NCBI GenBank assembly: GCA_014534295.1 | Contig: JACVRU010000012.1 | Span: 1-19,920, forward strand | Source: Thermoleophilia bacterium | Lineage (GTDB): Bacteria; Actinomycetota; Thermoleophilia; Gaiellales; Gaiellaceae | Length of the DNA: 19,920 bases | Direction of reading: 5' to 3' | Part shown: positions 14,831 to 19,920 of the stretch, piece by piece | Position numbering within the stretch: the first letter of the stretch is position 1 | Layout: every line of letters starts with the position of its first letter | Made by a program: the position numbers and the translations under genes | Notes under the pieces: generated by a model | The model's database searches: none | What the model saw: only the letters and a program-made list of their open reading frames with translations | Told to the model about the DNA's origin: nothing

Positions 14831-15766
14831 TCAGGCTAGCTTCTCGAGCAGCCGCAGCGCGACGCGGTCGACGGAGCGATTCGTGCTGGAGGCGACGAAG
14901 ACGGCCGCCCGCCGCTCCAGCACGACGCCGGCGAAGCTCCGAAAGCGGCCGGTCCCGCCGTTGTGCACGAGCGTGACGGGGCCGCGCCGGGGCTCGAGCA
15001 CGAGCCAGCCGAGGCCGATCGAGAGACCCCTTCCCGCGGTCGCCCGAGGCGTTCGGGCCAGCTCGAGGGCCTTCCCGAGCCGCGTCGGCGGCAGGTCGAC
15101 AGTCGCTCGCAGGAAGCGCAGCATCTCGGGGACGGTCGAGCGCAGCGCGCCCGCGCCCGGCAAGCCGGGCAGCGCGAACGCAGCGCGCGGTCGGCCGACG
15201 AACGAGTGCCCCTGCGCCACCCGCGGGCGCTGCTCGGCAGTGGGCTCGATCATCGTGTCGGGCATCCCGAGCGGAGCACAGATCCGCTCGCAGACGAGCT
15301 GCTCGTACTCCACGCCTGCCCGGTGGCTCAGCGCGATGCCGAGCAGGCCCCCGCCGAGGTTCGAGTAGCGGAATCGTCCCGGCGGGCGGCGTAGCCTGGT
15401 TCGGGCGAGCGCCTCGGCGAGCTCGGCCTCGCGGAGCCCCGCGTACGGGTTGTCGAGATCGCGAAGCGCCAGGCGCCACATTCCCCGTGGCGCGCGGCGC
15501 AGCCCGGAGAGATGCGACGCGAGCTCAGCGAGACTGATCTCGCGGCCGACGGGAGGAGGCAGGCTCAGCCCCGGCGGCAGGTGCGGCCGCACGGGGTCGT
15601 CCAGCCGCACGAGACCCTCCAGGGCCAGGTCGGCAAGGAGCACGCCCGTGAACACCTTCGTGATCGACCCGAGCTCCACGATCGAGTCCGGCGCGAGGTT
15701 CCCCGAGCACTCGATCACCTGCTCGTCGCCGCGCAGGGTTCCGACGGCGAGCCCGGTGCGCCGCAC
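14831..15766 (-). CDS. Serine hydrolase of the beta-lactamase / penicillin-binding fold
   Basis: A 311-residue member of the class C beta-lactamase-like (Pfam Beta-lactamase) superfamily. Seen here: nucleophile motif SITK (Ser34, Lys37) in ELGSITKVFTGVLLADL, HLSGL near 85, the YSN tyrosine motif (Tyr134) in RFRYSNLGGGLLG, and HNGG (268-271) in place of the third KTG-type motif. No signal peptide is seen, and the catalytic serine is closer to the N-terminus than usual, so it may be cytosolic or have an upstream start hidden in the neighbour. Members are esterases, D-aminopeptidases or beta-lactamases; substrate unknown. GTG start 15766 directly follows the M42 stop (TAGGTG), indicating one transcript. 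Confidence 0.87.
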   Translation of the reverse strand: MRRTGLAVGTLRGDEQVIECSGNLAPDSIVELGSITKVFTGVLLADLALEGLVRLDDPVRPHLPPGLSLPPPVGREISLAELASHLSGLRRAPRGMWRLALRDLDNPYAGLREAELAEALARTRLRRPPGRFRYSNLGGGLLGIALSHRAGVEYEQLVCERICAPLGMPDTMIEPTAEQRPRVAQGHSFVGRPRAAFALPGLPGAGALRSTVPEMLRFLRATVDLPPTRLGKALELARTPRATAGRGLSIGLGWLVLEPRRGPVTLVHNGGTGRFRSFAGVVLERRAAVFVASSTNRSVDRVALRLLEKLA

Positions 15767-16819
15767 CTAGCGCGCGAAGTCGGAGTCGGGCCCGAGCCGA
15801 CGCGCGAAGGCGGCGATCAGCGCGACGCAGGCCTCGACGTCCCCGAGATCGCAGATCTCGCCGGGAGTATGCATGTGGCGGAGCGGGATCGAGACGACCC
15901 CTGTCGGAACACCCGCGCGGCTGACGTAGACGGCGTCCGCGTCCGTGTGCGAGCGGCCCGTGGAGACCTCGACGCAGTGCTGGATGCCCTCCGCCTCGGC
16001 CGTCTCGAGAAGCGTCTCGAACAGCGCGGGCGCTACGCCCGGGCCGCGCATGATCGCGGTCCCGTCGCCGAGCTTCTGCTCGCCGTAGTCCTTCGGGTCG
16101 CCGCCCGGGACGTCGGAGGCCCAGGTGACGTCGACGGCGATCGCCACCGCCGGCTCGAGCGCGAACGCGGCTGCTCGCGCGCCGAGGAAGTCTCCGACCT
16201 CCTCTTCCACCGTCGCGACCGCCACCACGTCGACCTGTGTTCCCGCCTCGGCCGCCCGGCGCGCAGCCTCGAGCACGACGTAGGCGCCCAGGCGGTTGTC
16301 GAGCGCGCGCGAGGCGATCCTCCCGTTCAGGAGTTCGAGGGGCTGGACGGCGAGCACGGCCGGGTCGCCGCGGCGCACGACTCGCCACGCGTCTTCGGCG
16401 TCGCTCGCGCCGATGTCGATGTGCAGGTCCTCGAGCTCGACGCGCTTCTTCTCCTCCGGCTTCTGCCGCGGCTCGCGCTTCGCCGCGACCACGCCGGGGA
16501 CACGGCCGTCGCGGGTGAGGATCTCGACGCGCTGGCCGAACAGCACCTGCGGGTTCCAGCCGCCGAGCCCGCGCACGGCCAGGTTGCCGCGCTCGTCGGC
16601 GTGCGTGACGGTGAGCCCGATCTCGTCGACGTGCCCGAAGAGCGCGAGCGTCGGGCCCTTCCCCGTCCCGGCGACGCGGGCGATCGAGTTGCCGACGACG
16701 TCGCCGCTCACCTCGGCGAAGGCAGATGCCGCCTCGCGCCAGACGGCGGCGGGCGCGGATTCCGACCCCGTGGGCCCAGGAGTCTCGAGCAGGCGCCTCA
16801 GGAGGTCGGGGACGGCCAC
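15767..16819 (-). CDS. M42-family metallo-aminopeptidase
   Basis: A 350-residue dinuclear-metal peptidase of the M42 (glutamyl aminopeptidase / tetrahedral TET) family. Expected metal and catalytic residues are visible: GHVDEIG (first His-Asp), SRALDNRLG (bridging Asp), VEEEVG (catalytic and metal Glu), AVDVTWASD (Asp) and the C-terminal RHMHTPGEICDL (His). VSTGRSHTDADAVYVSRAGVPT is also family-typical. The frame stays open to 16873, but I choose GTG 16819, giving MAVPDLLRRLLETPGPTGSE, the usual N-terminus; TAGTCT ends 8 nt before it and there is no Shine-Dalgarno. It heads the minus-strand operon with the serine hydrolase and is divergent from the ABC exporter. Confidence 0.92.
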   Translation of the reverse strand: MAVPDLLRRLLETPGPTGSESAPAAVWREAASAFAEVSGDVVGNSIARVAGTGKGPTLALFGHVDEIGLTVTHADERGNLAVRGLGGWNPQVLFGQRVEILTRDGRVPGVVAAKREPRQKPEEKKRVELEDLHIDIGASDAEDAWRVVRRGDPAVLAVQPLELLNGRIASRALDNRLGAYVVLEAARRAAEAGTQVDVVAVATVEEEVGDFLGARAAAFALEPAVAIAVDVTWASDVPGGDPKDYGEQKLGDGTAIMRGPGVAPALFETLLETAEAEGIQHCVEVSTGRSHTDADAVYVSRAGVPTGVVSIPLRHMHTPGEICDLGDVEACVALIAAFARRLGPDSDFAR

Positions 16820-16827
16820 GGCGCGCC

Positions 16828-16833
16828 AGACTA
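16828..16833 (-). promoter_or_regulatory. Candidate -10 element (TAGTCT) for the M42 operon
   Basis: TAGTCT on the minus strand ends 8 nt before the GTG at 16819. A TAGTCT on the plus strand (16865-16870) likewise sits 10 nt before the ATG of the divergent exporter gene at 16881. Both genes lack a Shine-Dalgarno, consistent with leaderless starts. The -35 regions are poor. Confidence 0.3.
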
Positions 16834-16880
16834 CTACGCGACCGATGAGTTCTCGGCCCGCAGCTAGTCTCAACCGGCAG

Positions 16881-17864
16881 ATGCGCGACTCCCCGCTCGC
16901 AATCGAGGCCCAGGGCCTCGTGAAGTCGTTCGGCGACGTCCGTGCGGTCGACGGCGTCGACCTGGCGGTCGCCGGCGGCTCCGTCTACGGCGTCCTCGGC
17001 CCCAACGGTGCCGGGAAGACGACGACGATCCGGATGCTCGCGACCCTGATCCGCCCCGATTCGGGCTCCGCCCGGGTGCTCGGCCACGACGTCGTTGAGG
17101 AGGCGGACGCCGTGCGCCGCCTGGTCAGCCTGACCGGCCAGCTCGCCTCGGTGGACGAGGACCTGACCGGGCGCGAGAACCTCGTCCTGCTCGGCCGGCT
17201 GCTCGGCTACTCGCGGGCACAGGCAAAGGCCCGGGCGGGAGACCTGCTCGAGGCGTTCGGCCTCGCGGACGCGGCGGGTCGGCTCGTCAAGACCTACTCC
17301 GGCGGCATGCGGCGCCGGCTCGACATCGCCGCGAGCATCGTCGTCACTCCCGAGCTGATGTTCCTCGACGAGCCGACGACCGGGCTCGACCCGCGCTCCC
17401 GGAACCAGGTCTGGCGCATCATCCGGGCCCTCGTCGCCCAGGGCACGACCGTCCTGCTGACGACCCAGTACCTCGACGAGGCCGACCAGCTCGCCGACCG
17501 CATCGCCGTGATCGACCACGGGCAGGTGATCGCCGAGGGGACGTCCGCCCAGCTGAAGGCGTCCGTGGGCTCAGCTGCGCTGCACGTTCGGCTCCACGAC
17601 CCGGCGCGGCGGGGAGAGGCCGAGGGCCTGCTCGCCCAGGCGCTGAACGCGCCGGTGTATCCGGACTCCGATCCCGCGACGATCTGTGTGCGGACGTCGG
17701 ATACCGGGCGCGCCGTGGGCGCCTTCGCGGAGCTCTCGCGGGCCGGGATCGAAGTGGCCGACTTCTCGCTCGGCCAGCCAAGCCTCGACGAAGTCTTCCT
17801 GGCGCTGACCGGCCGCACGGCGGAGGAGCGCGCCGAAGAGGAGGGCGAGGAGGTGGCGGCATGA
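16881..17864 (+). CDS. DrrA-like ABC transporter ATP-binding protein
   Basis: A 327-residue ATPase of the daunorubicin-resistance DrrA family, which with a DrrB-type permease exports drugs, lipids or other hydrophobic compounds. Seen here: VKSFGDVRAVDGVDL, Walker A LGPNGAGKTTT (about 39-49), SLTGQLASVDEDLTGRENL (Q-loop region typical of DrrA), signature YSGGMRRRLD, Walker B LMFLDEPTTGLDPRSR and TTQYLDEADQLADRI, where Gln takes the switch-His place as in DrrA proteins. The C-terminal extension ends VADFSLGQPSLDEVFLALTG, also a DrrA feature. The end overlaps the permease start as ATGA. Substrate is not predictable. Confidence 0.94.
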   Translation: MRDSPLAIEAQGLVKSFGDVRAVDGVDLAVAGGSVYGVLGPNGAGKTTTIRMLATLIRPDSGSARVLGHDVVEEADAVRRLVSLTGQLASVDEDLTGRENLVLLGRLLGYSRAQAKARAGDLLEAFGLADAAGRLVKTYSGGMRRRLDIAASIVVTPELMFLDEPTTGLDPRSRNQVWRIIRALVAQGTTVLLTTQYLDEADQLADRIAVIDHGQVIAEGTSAQLKASVGSAALHVRLHDPARRGEAEGLLAQALNAPVYPDSDPATICVRTSDTGRAVGAFAELSRAGIEVADFSLGQPSLDEVFLALTGRTAEERAEEEGEEVAA

Positions 17865-18670
17865 GCGCCGAGCCGCTCGGCAGCGCCCTCGCCGCCGGCG
17901 AGCGGCCCGCGCCCCCGAGCGCCCTCTCGGCCACGCTCGCCTTCGCGTGGCGGGGGATGCTGAAGATCAAGCACGTCCCCGAGCAGCTCCTCGACGTGAC
18001 GATCACGCCGGTGCTGTTCGTCCTCATGTTCACGTACATGTTCGGCGGCGCGATCGCCGGCTCCACGCGCGAGTACCTCCAGTTCCTGCTGCCCGGGATC
18101 CTCGTCATGTCGGTGCTGTTCACGACCGTCTACTCGGGCGTGTCGCTCAACACCGACGTCACCAAGGGCGTCGTCGACCGGTTCCGGTCACTGCCGATCG
18201 CGCGGCCGGCGCCGCTCGTCGGCGCAGTCCTCGGCGACAGCGTCCGCTACCTCGTCGGCGCGACGGTGATCCTCGTGCTCGGCGTCGCGATGGGCTACCG
18301 CCCCGAGGCGGGCGCGCCGGGCGTCGTCGCCGCCGTCGCGCTCGTGCTCGTCTTCGCCTTCGGCCTTTCCTGGCTGTTCACGACGCTCGGGATGCTGCTG
18401 CGCTCGCCGAACGCGGTCATGAACGCGGGCTTCATGTCGATCTTCCCGCTCACCTTCCTCAGCAACGTCTTCGTCCGGCCGGAGACGCTGCCGGGCTGGC
18501 TCGAGGCCTTCGTCGGCGTGAACCCGATCTCCCACCTCGTGACCGCAGTCCGAGGGTTGATGGGCGGGACGCCCGACGCCGGCGAGATCGGGATCGTCCT
18601 CGCCGCGGCCGCCGGGCTGGCCGCCGTCTTCGCGCCGCTGACGACCTGGCTCTACCGGCGCAAGACCTAA
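17861..18670 (+). CDS. ABC-2 type permease, DrrB-like
   Basis: A 269-residue ABC-2 membrane protein with about six transmembrane segments: around residues 45-65 (TITPVLFVLMFTYMFGG), 72-95 (FLLPGILVMSVLFTTVYSG), 120-150, 150-180, 180-205 and 240-262. VVDRFRSLPIARPAPLVGA is the typical cytoplasmic loop after helix 2, and NPISHLVTAVRGLM comes before the last helix. It pairs with the overlapping ATPase gene to form an exporter. Start ATG 17861 overlaps the ATPase stop by four bases. Confidence 0.93.
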   Translation: MSAEPLGSALAAGERPAPPSALSATLAFAWRGMLKIKHVPEQLLDVTITPVLFVLMFTYMFGGAIAGSTREYLQFLLPGILVMSVLFTTVYSGVSLNTDVTKGVVDRFRSLPIARPAPLVGAVLGDSVRYLVGATVILVLGVAMGYRPEAGAPGVVAAVALVLVFAFGLSWLFTTLGMLLRSPNAVMNAGFMSIFPLTFLSNVFVRPETLPGWLEAFVGVNPISHLVTAVRGLMGGTPDAGEIGIVLAAAAGLAAVFAPLTTWLYRRKT

Positions 18671-18671
18671 C

Positions 18672-18699
18672 TTGACAGCGCGCCCTGCCGTCTTATCCT
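18672..18699 (+). promoter_or_regulatory. Promoter of the trp leader
   Basis: A perfect -35 TTGACA (18672-18677), a 16-nt spacer and TATCCT (18694-18699, four of six) form the best-looking promoter in the window. It starts 1 nt after the permease stop. The predicted start of transcription, about 18706-18708, falls at the ATG of the leader peptide. Confidence 0.7.
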
Positions 18700-18707
18700 C
18701 CAAGGAG

Positions 18708-18773
18708 ATGACTCCCGCGTACCGCATCTGGGCCTGGTCGCCGCGTGAGCGGAGCGGGAGCCTGCCGAGCTAG
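18708..18773 (+). CDS. trpL: Tryptophan leader peptide (21 codons, Trp-Ala-Trp)
   Basis: A 21-codon frame with two Trp codons (18729-18731 and 18735-18737) in RIWAWS, ending at TAG 18771-18773. Trp is rare, so two in a short peptide before a terminator and trpE is the mark of ribosome-mediated attenuation. AAGGAG (18702-18707) abuts the ATG with no spacing; since transcription should begin at about 18706-18708, the AUG is probably at the very 5' end of a leaderless mRNA. The Trp-codon bases GGGCCTGG (18730-18737) can pair with CTAGGCCT (18770-18777, two G-T pairs), a possible 1:2 pause hairpin. Confidence 0.7.
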   Translation: MTPAYRIWAWSPRERSGSLPS

Positions 18774-18801
18774 GCCTGAGCCAAGCCCCCGTTCCGCCGA
18801 T

Positions 18802-18823
18802 AGACCCGAGGAGGGTCTTTTTT
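18802..18823 (+). terminator. Intrinsic terminator acting as trp attenuator
   Basis: AGACCC (18802-18807), loop GAGGA, GGGTCT (18813-18818), in a run of six T ending at 18823. This is a textbook Rho-independent terminator, placed between the Trp leader peptide and trpE, so it must be conditionally read through for trpE to be expressed. I could not find a strong antiterminator partner by eye; GGTC in the second Trp codon region (18736-18739) can pair with GACC (18803-18806) but only over four bases. Confidence 0.8.
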
Positions 18824-18860
18824 CGTCTGATGGATACGACAGCTGCTTGGATGATTCACC

Positions 18861-18902
18861 CCGCCGAAAGTGCGAGGCGTAAGCCGAGCGCACCTTCGGC
18901 GG
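18861..18902 (+). promoter_or_regulatory. Long hairpin between attenuator and trpE start
   Basis: Arms CCGCCGAAAGTGCG (18861-18874) and CGCACCTTCGGCGG (18889-18902) pair over 14 positions with one A-C mismatch. Inside, GGC-GTAA-GCC (18876-18885) makes an inner stem with a GNRA-type tetraloop. The 3' arm ends at the GGTGA (18901-18905) that would be the trpE Shine-Dalgarno, so the hairpin could restrict ribosome access. If trpE instead starts at ATG 18830, this structure lies within its first codons. Confidence 0.5.
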
Positions 18903-18910
18903 TGAAGACA

Positions 18911-19654
18911 GTGATCGCCACCGACCTCCTTACCCCGCTGGGGGCCTACCTGCGCGTGCGCGAGGCGGGCGAGGCGAGCTTCCTCCTCGAGTCGGTGGAG
19001 AAGGGACGGCTGGGCCGCTACTCGCTGCTCGGCGCCGGCTCGCGGCTCGTCTCCTTCGACGAGGCCGCGGAGAGCGAGGAGCCCGTCGTCGGCTACCTCG
19101 CGTACGACCACGCCGCGACGCTCGAGCCCACGGTGCCGCTGCCGGATGCCGGCCGCGGCCTGCCCGAGAGCCTCTTCGTCGTCGCGGACGTCCTCGTCCG
19201 CTTCGACCACGGCCGCGGCATGGCGGAGGTGCTCTGCGGCGATCCCGAGCGCGTCACCGACCTGCTCGCCGGCCCGCTACCGCCGCTCCTGCCGGGCGAC
19301 GGGCCCGCCGGCCCGCTGCGCCGGACCCCGTCGCGGCACGACTACGAGCGCTCCGTCTCCCGCGCGCGCGAGCACATCTCGGCCGGGGACGCGTTCCAGA
19401 TCGTCCTCTCGCAGCGCGCCGAGCGGCCGACGAGCGCCTCGGCGCTCGAACTCTACCGCTCGCTGCGCCGCGTCAACCCCTCTCCGTACATGTTCCTCCT
19501 CGAGCTCGGCGAGCTCGCCCTCGTCGGCTCGTCGCCGGAGACGCTCGTCAAGGCGGAAGGCCGCCGCGCGAGCGCGAACCCGATCGCCGGCACGACGAGC
19601 TCGGGCGACGGCGACTCCGCCCGACTGCTCTCCTCCGAGAAGGACCGAGCCTAG
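18911..19654 (+). CDS. trpE: Anthranilate synthase component I, N-terminal portion ending at an in-frame TAG
   Basis: TrpE makes anthranilate from chorismate, the first step of tryptophan synthesis. This portion has the feedback-binding motif ASFLLESVEKGRLGRYS, GDAFQIVLSQR, RVNPSPYMFLLEL, ALVGSSPETLVK and NPIAG. It then reads TTSSG where the family has TRPRG, and stops at TAG 19652-19654 after SSEKDRA. I choose GTG 18911 (GGTGA 5 nt before) because TDLLTPLGAYLR should lie close to the N-terminus. GTG 18902 is equally possible, and ATG 18830 would add 27 residues unlike the family. The homologous frame continues after the TAG without shift. Either the gene is broken or the TAG is a sequence error. 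The upstream attenuator supports a tryptophan rather than folate role. Confidence 0.8.
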   Translation: MIATDLLTPLGAYLRVREAGEASFLLESVEKGRLGRYSLLGAGSRLVSFDEAAESEEPVVGYLAYDHAATLEPTVPLPDAGRGLPESLFVVADVLVRFDHGRGMAEVLCGDPERVTDLLAGPLPPLLPGDGPAGPLRRTPSRHDYERSVSRAREHISAGDAFQIVLSQRAERPTSASALELYRSLRRVNPSPYMFLLELGELALVGSSPETLVKAEGRRASANPIAGTTSSGDGDSARLLSSEKDRA

Positions 19655-19920
19655 CACGTGATGCTGGTCGACCTGGCCAGGAACGACCTGTCCCGCGTCT
19701 GCGTGCCCGGCTCGGTCCACGTCGAGCGCTTCCTCGAGGCGGAGCGGTTCTCCCACGTATCGCACCTCGTCTCGGAGGTCGCCGGCGACCTGCGAGCCGA
19801 AGTCTCGCACTTCGACCTCCTGCGCGCCGCCTTCCCCGCGGGGACGGTCTCCGGCGCACCGAAGGTGCGCGCGATGCAGCTGATCTCCGAGCTGGAGGGC
19901 TTCCGGCGGGGGCCCTACGC
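19655..19920 (+). pseudogene. trpE: Anthranilate synthase component I, continuation after the TAG (runs off the window)
   Basis: In the same frame right after the TAG the sequence reads HVMLVDLARNDLSRVC, ERFSHVSHLVSEVAGDL (with the conserved active-site-region His), LRAAFPAGTVSGAPKVRAM and QLISELEGFRRGPY, all core chorismate-binding motifs of TrpE. The catalytic domain is therefore split by a single codon: family members read a Glu before HVMLVDL, so GAG to TAG is a one-base change. Re-initiation at GTG 19658 or ATG 19661 is conceivable but would give a fragment without the N-terminal half. The 3' end is outside the window. Confidence 0.75.

Noticed and set aside
12883..14976. 697-codon open frame on the plus strand across HBD and thiolase
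   Set aside because: It is antisense to two clear enzymes with intact catalytic motifs; its product is Arg/Asp/Val-rich low-complexity sequence typical of a GC-rich shadow frame.
15525..17519. 664-codon minus-strand open frame spanning M42, the divergent gap and DrrA
   Set aside because: It crosses the M42 gene in another frame and the ABC ATPase in antisense, with no recognisable domain; a shadow frame.
18802..18905. T-box or riboswitch in the trp leader
   Set aside because: No T-box antiterminator sequence or specifier-loop architecture is visible, and a Trp-codon leader peptide explains the terminator better.
18830..18910. ATG 18830 as the trpE start
   Set aside because: It would add residues absent from the family and place a 42-nt hairpin in coding sequence, with no ribosome-binding site; GTG 18902 or 18911 fits better. 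Not excluded.
1..19920. CRISPR arrays, tRNA/rRNA genes, insertion sequences, phage genes
   Set aside because: No regularly spaced repeats, cloverleaf-like sequences, transposase motifs or phage structural proteins were found on reading both strands.

Overview
The window is high-GC, densely coded DNA of actinobacterial character. Intergenic gaps are short, GTG starts are common, and the phosphate genes carry GTTCACC direct repeats like the PHO boxes of Streptomyces. The gene mix (M42 peptidase, DrrAB-type exporter, cobalamin-dependent mutase with its adenosyltransferase, soluble PhoR-like kinase) would suit a Thermoleophilia-like soil actinobacterium. That placement is an inference from style, not from a marker gene.

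Layout. (1) 1-2395, minus strand: acyl-CoA dehydrogenase, PduO-type cobalamin adenosyltransferase and the N-terminus of a methylmalonyl-CoA mutase, an acyl-CoA/propionate unit whose cofactor enzyme lies beside the enzyme that needs it. (2) 2442-11643: a phosphate block. It holds a broken chimeric remnant (RimK-like N-terminus joined to a PstS C-terminus), a DUF47/PhoU-like protein with a Pit transporter (plus strand), the pstSCAB-phoU operon (minus strand), a small two-helix membrane protein, a soluble PhoR-like histidine kinase, and a divergent PhoP-like response regulator. Three-unit PHO-box repeats lie in front of pstS and between kinase and regulator. (3) 11644-16833, minus strand: an HD-GYP response regulator (c-di-GMP hydrolysis), 3-hydroxybutyryl-CoA dehydrogenase, thiolase, a beta-lactamase-fold serine hydrolase and an M42 aminopeptidase. 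(4) 16881-18670, plus strand: a DrrA/DrrB-like ABC exporter pair. (5) 18672-19920, plus strand: a tryptophan attenuation leader (promoter, Trp-codon leader peptide, terminator, second hairpin) in front of trpE. The trpE frame is cut by an in-frame TAG exactly where a conserved glutamate is expected.

How it works together. Under phosphate starvation the kinase would phosphorylate the regulator, which would bind the GTTCACC repeats and raise pst and its own expression. Pit/DUF47 shows no PHO box and looks like the constitutive low-affinity route. The dehydrogenase, thiolase and HBD are consistent with acyl-CoA turnover, and mutase plus adenosyltransferase with methylmalonyl-CoA to succinyl-CoA conversion. 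Several operon-first genes have a TANNNT-like hexamer 6-10 nt before the start codon and no Shine-Dalgarno, suggesting leaderless transcripts.

No tRNA, rRNA, CRISPR array, insertion sequence or prophage gene was recognised. No stretch longer than 300 bases lacks a gene or gene remnant; the longest non-coding stretch is the trp leader, about 230 bases.
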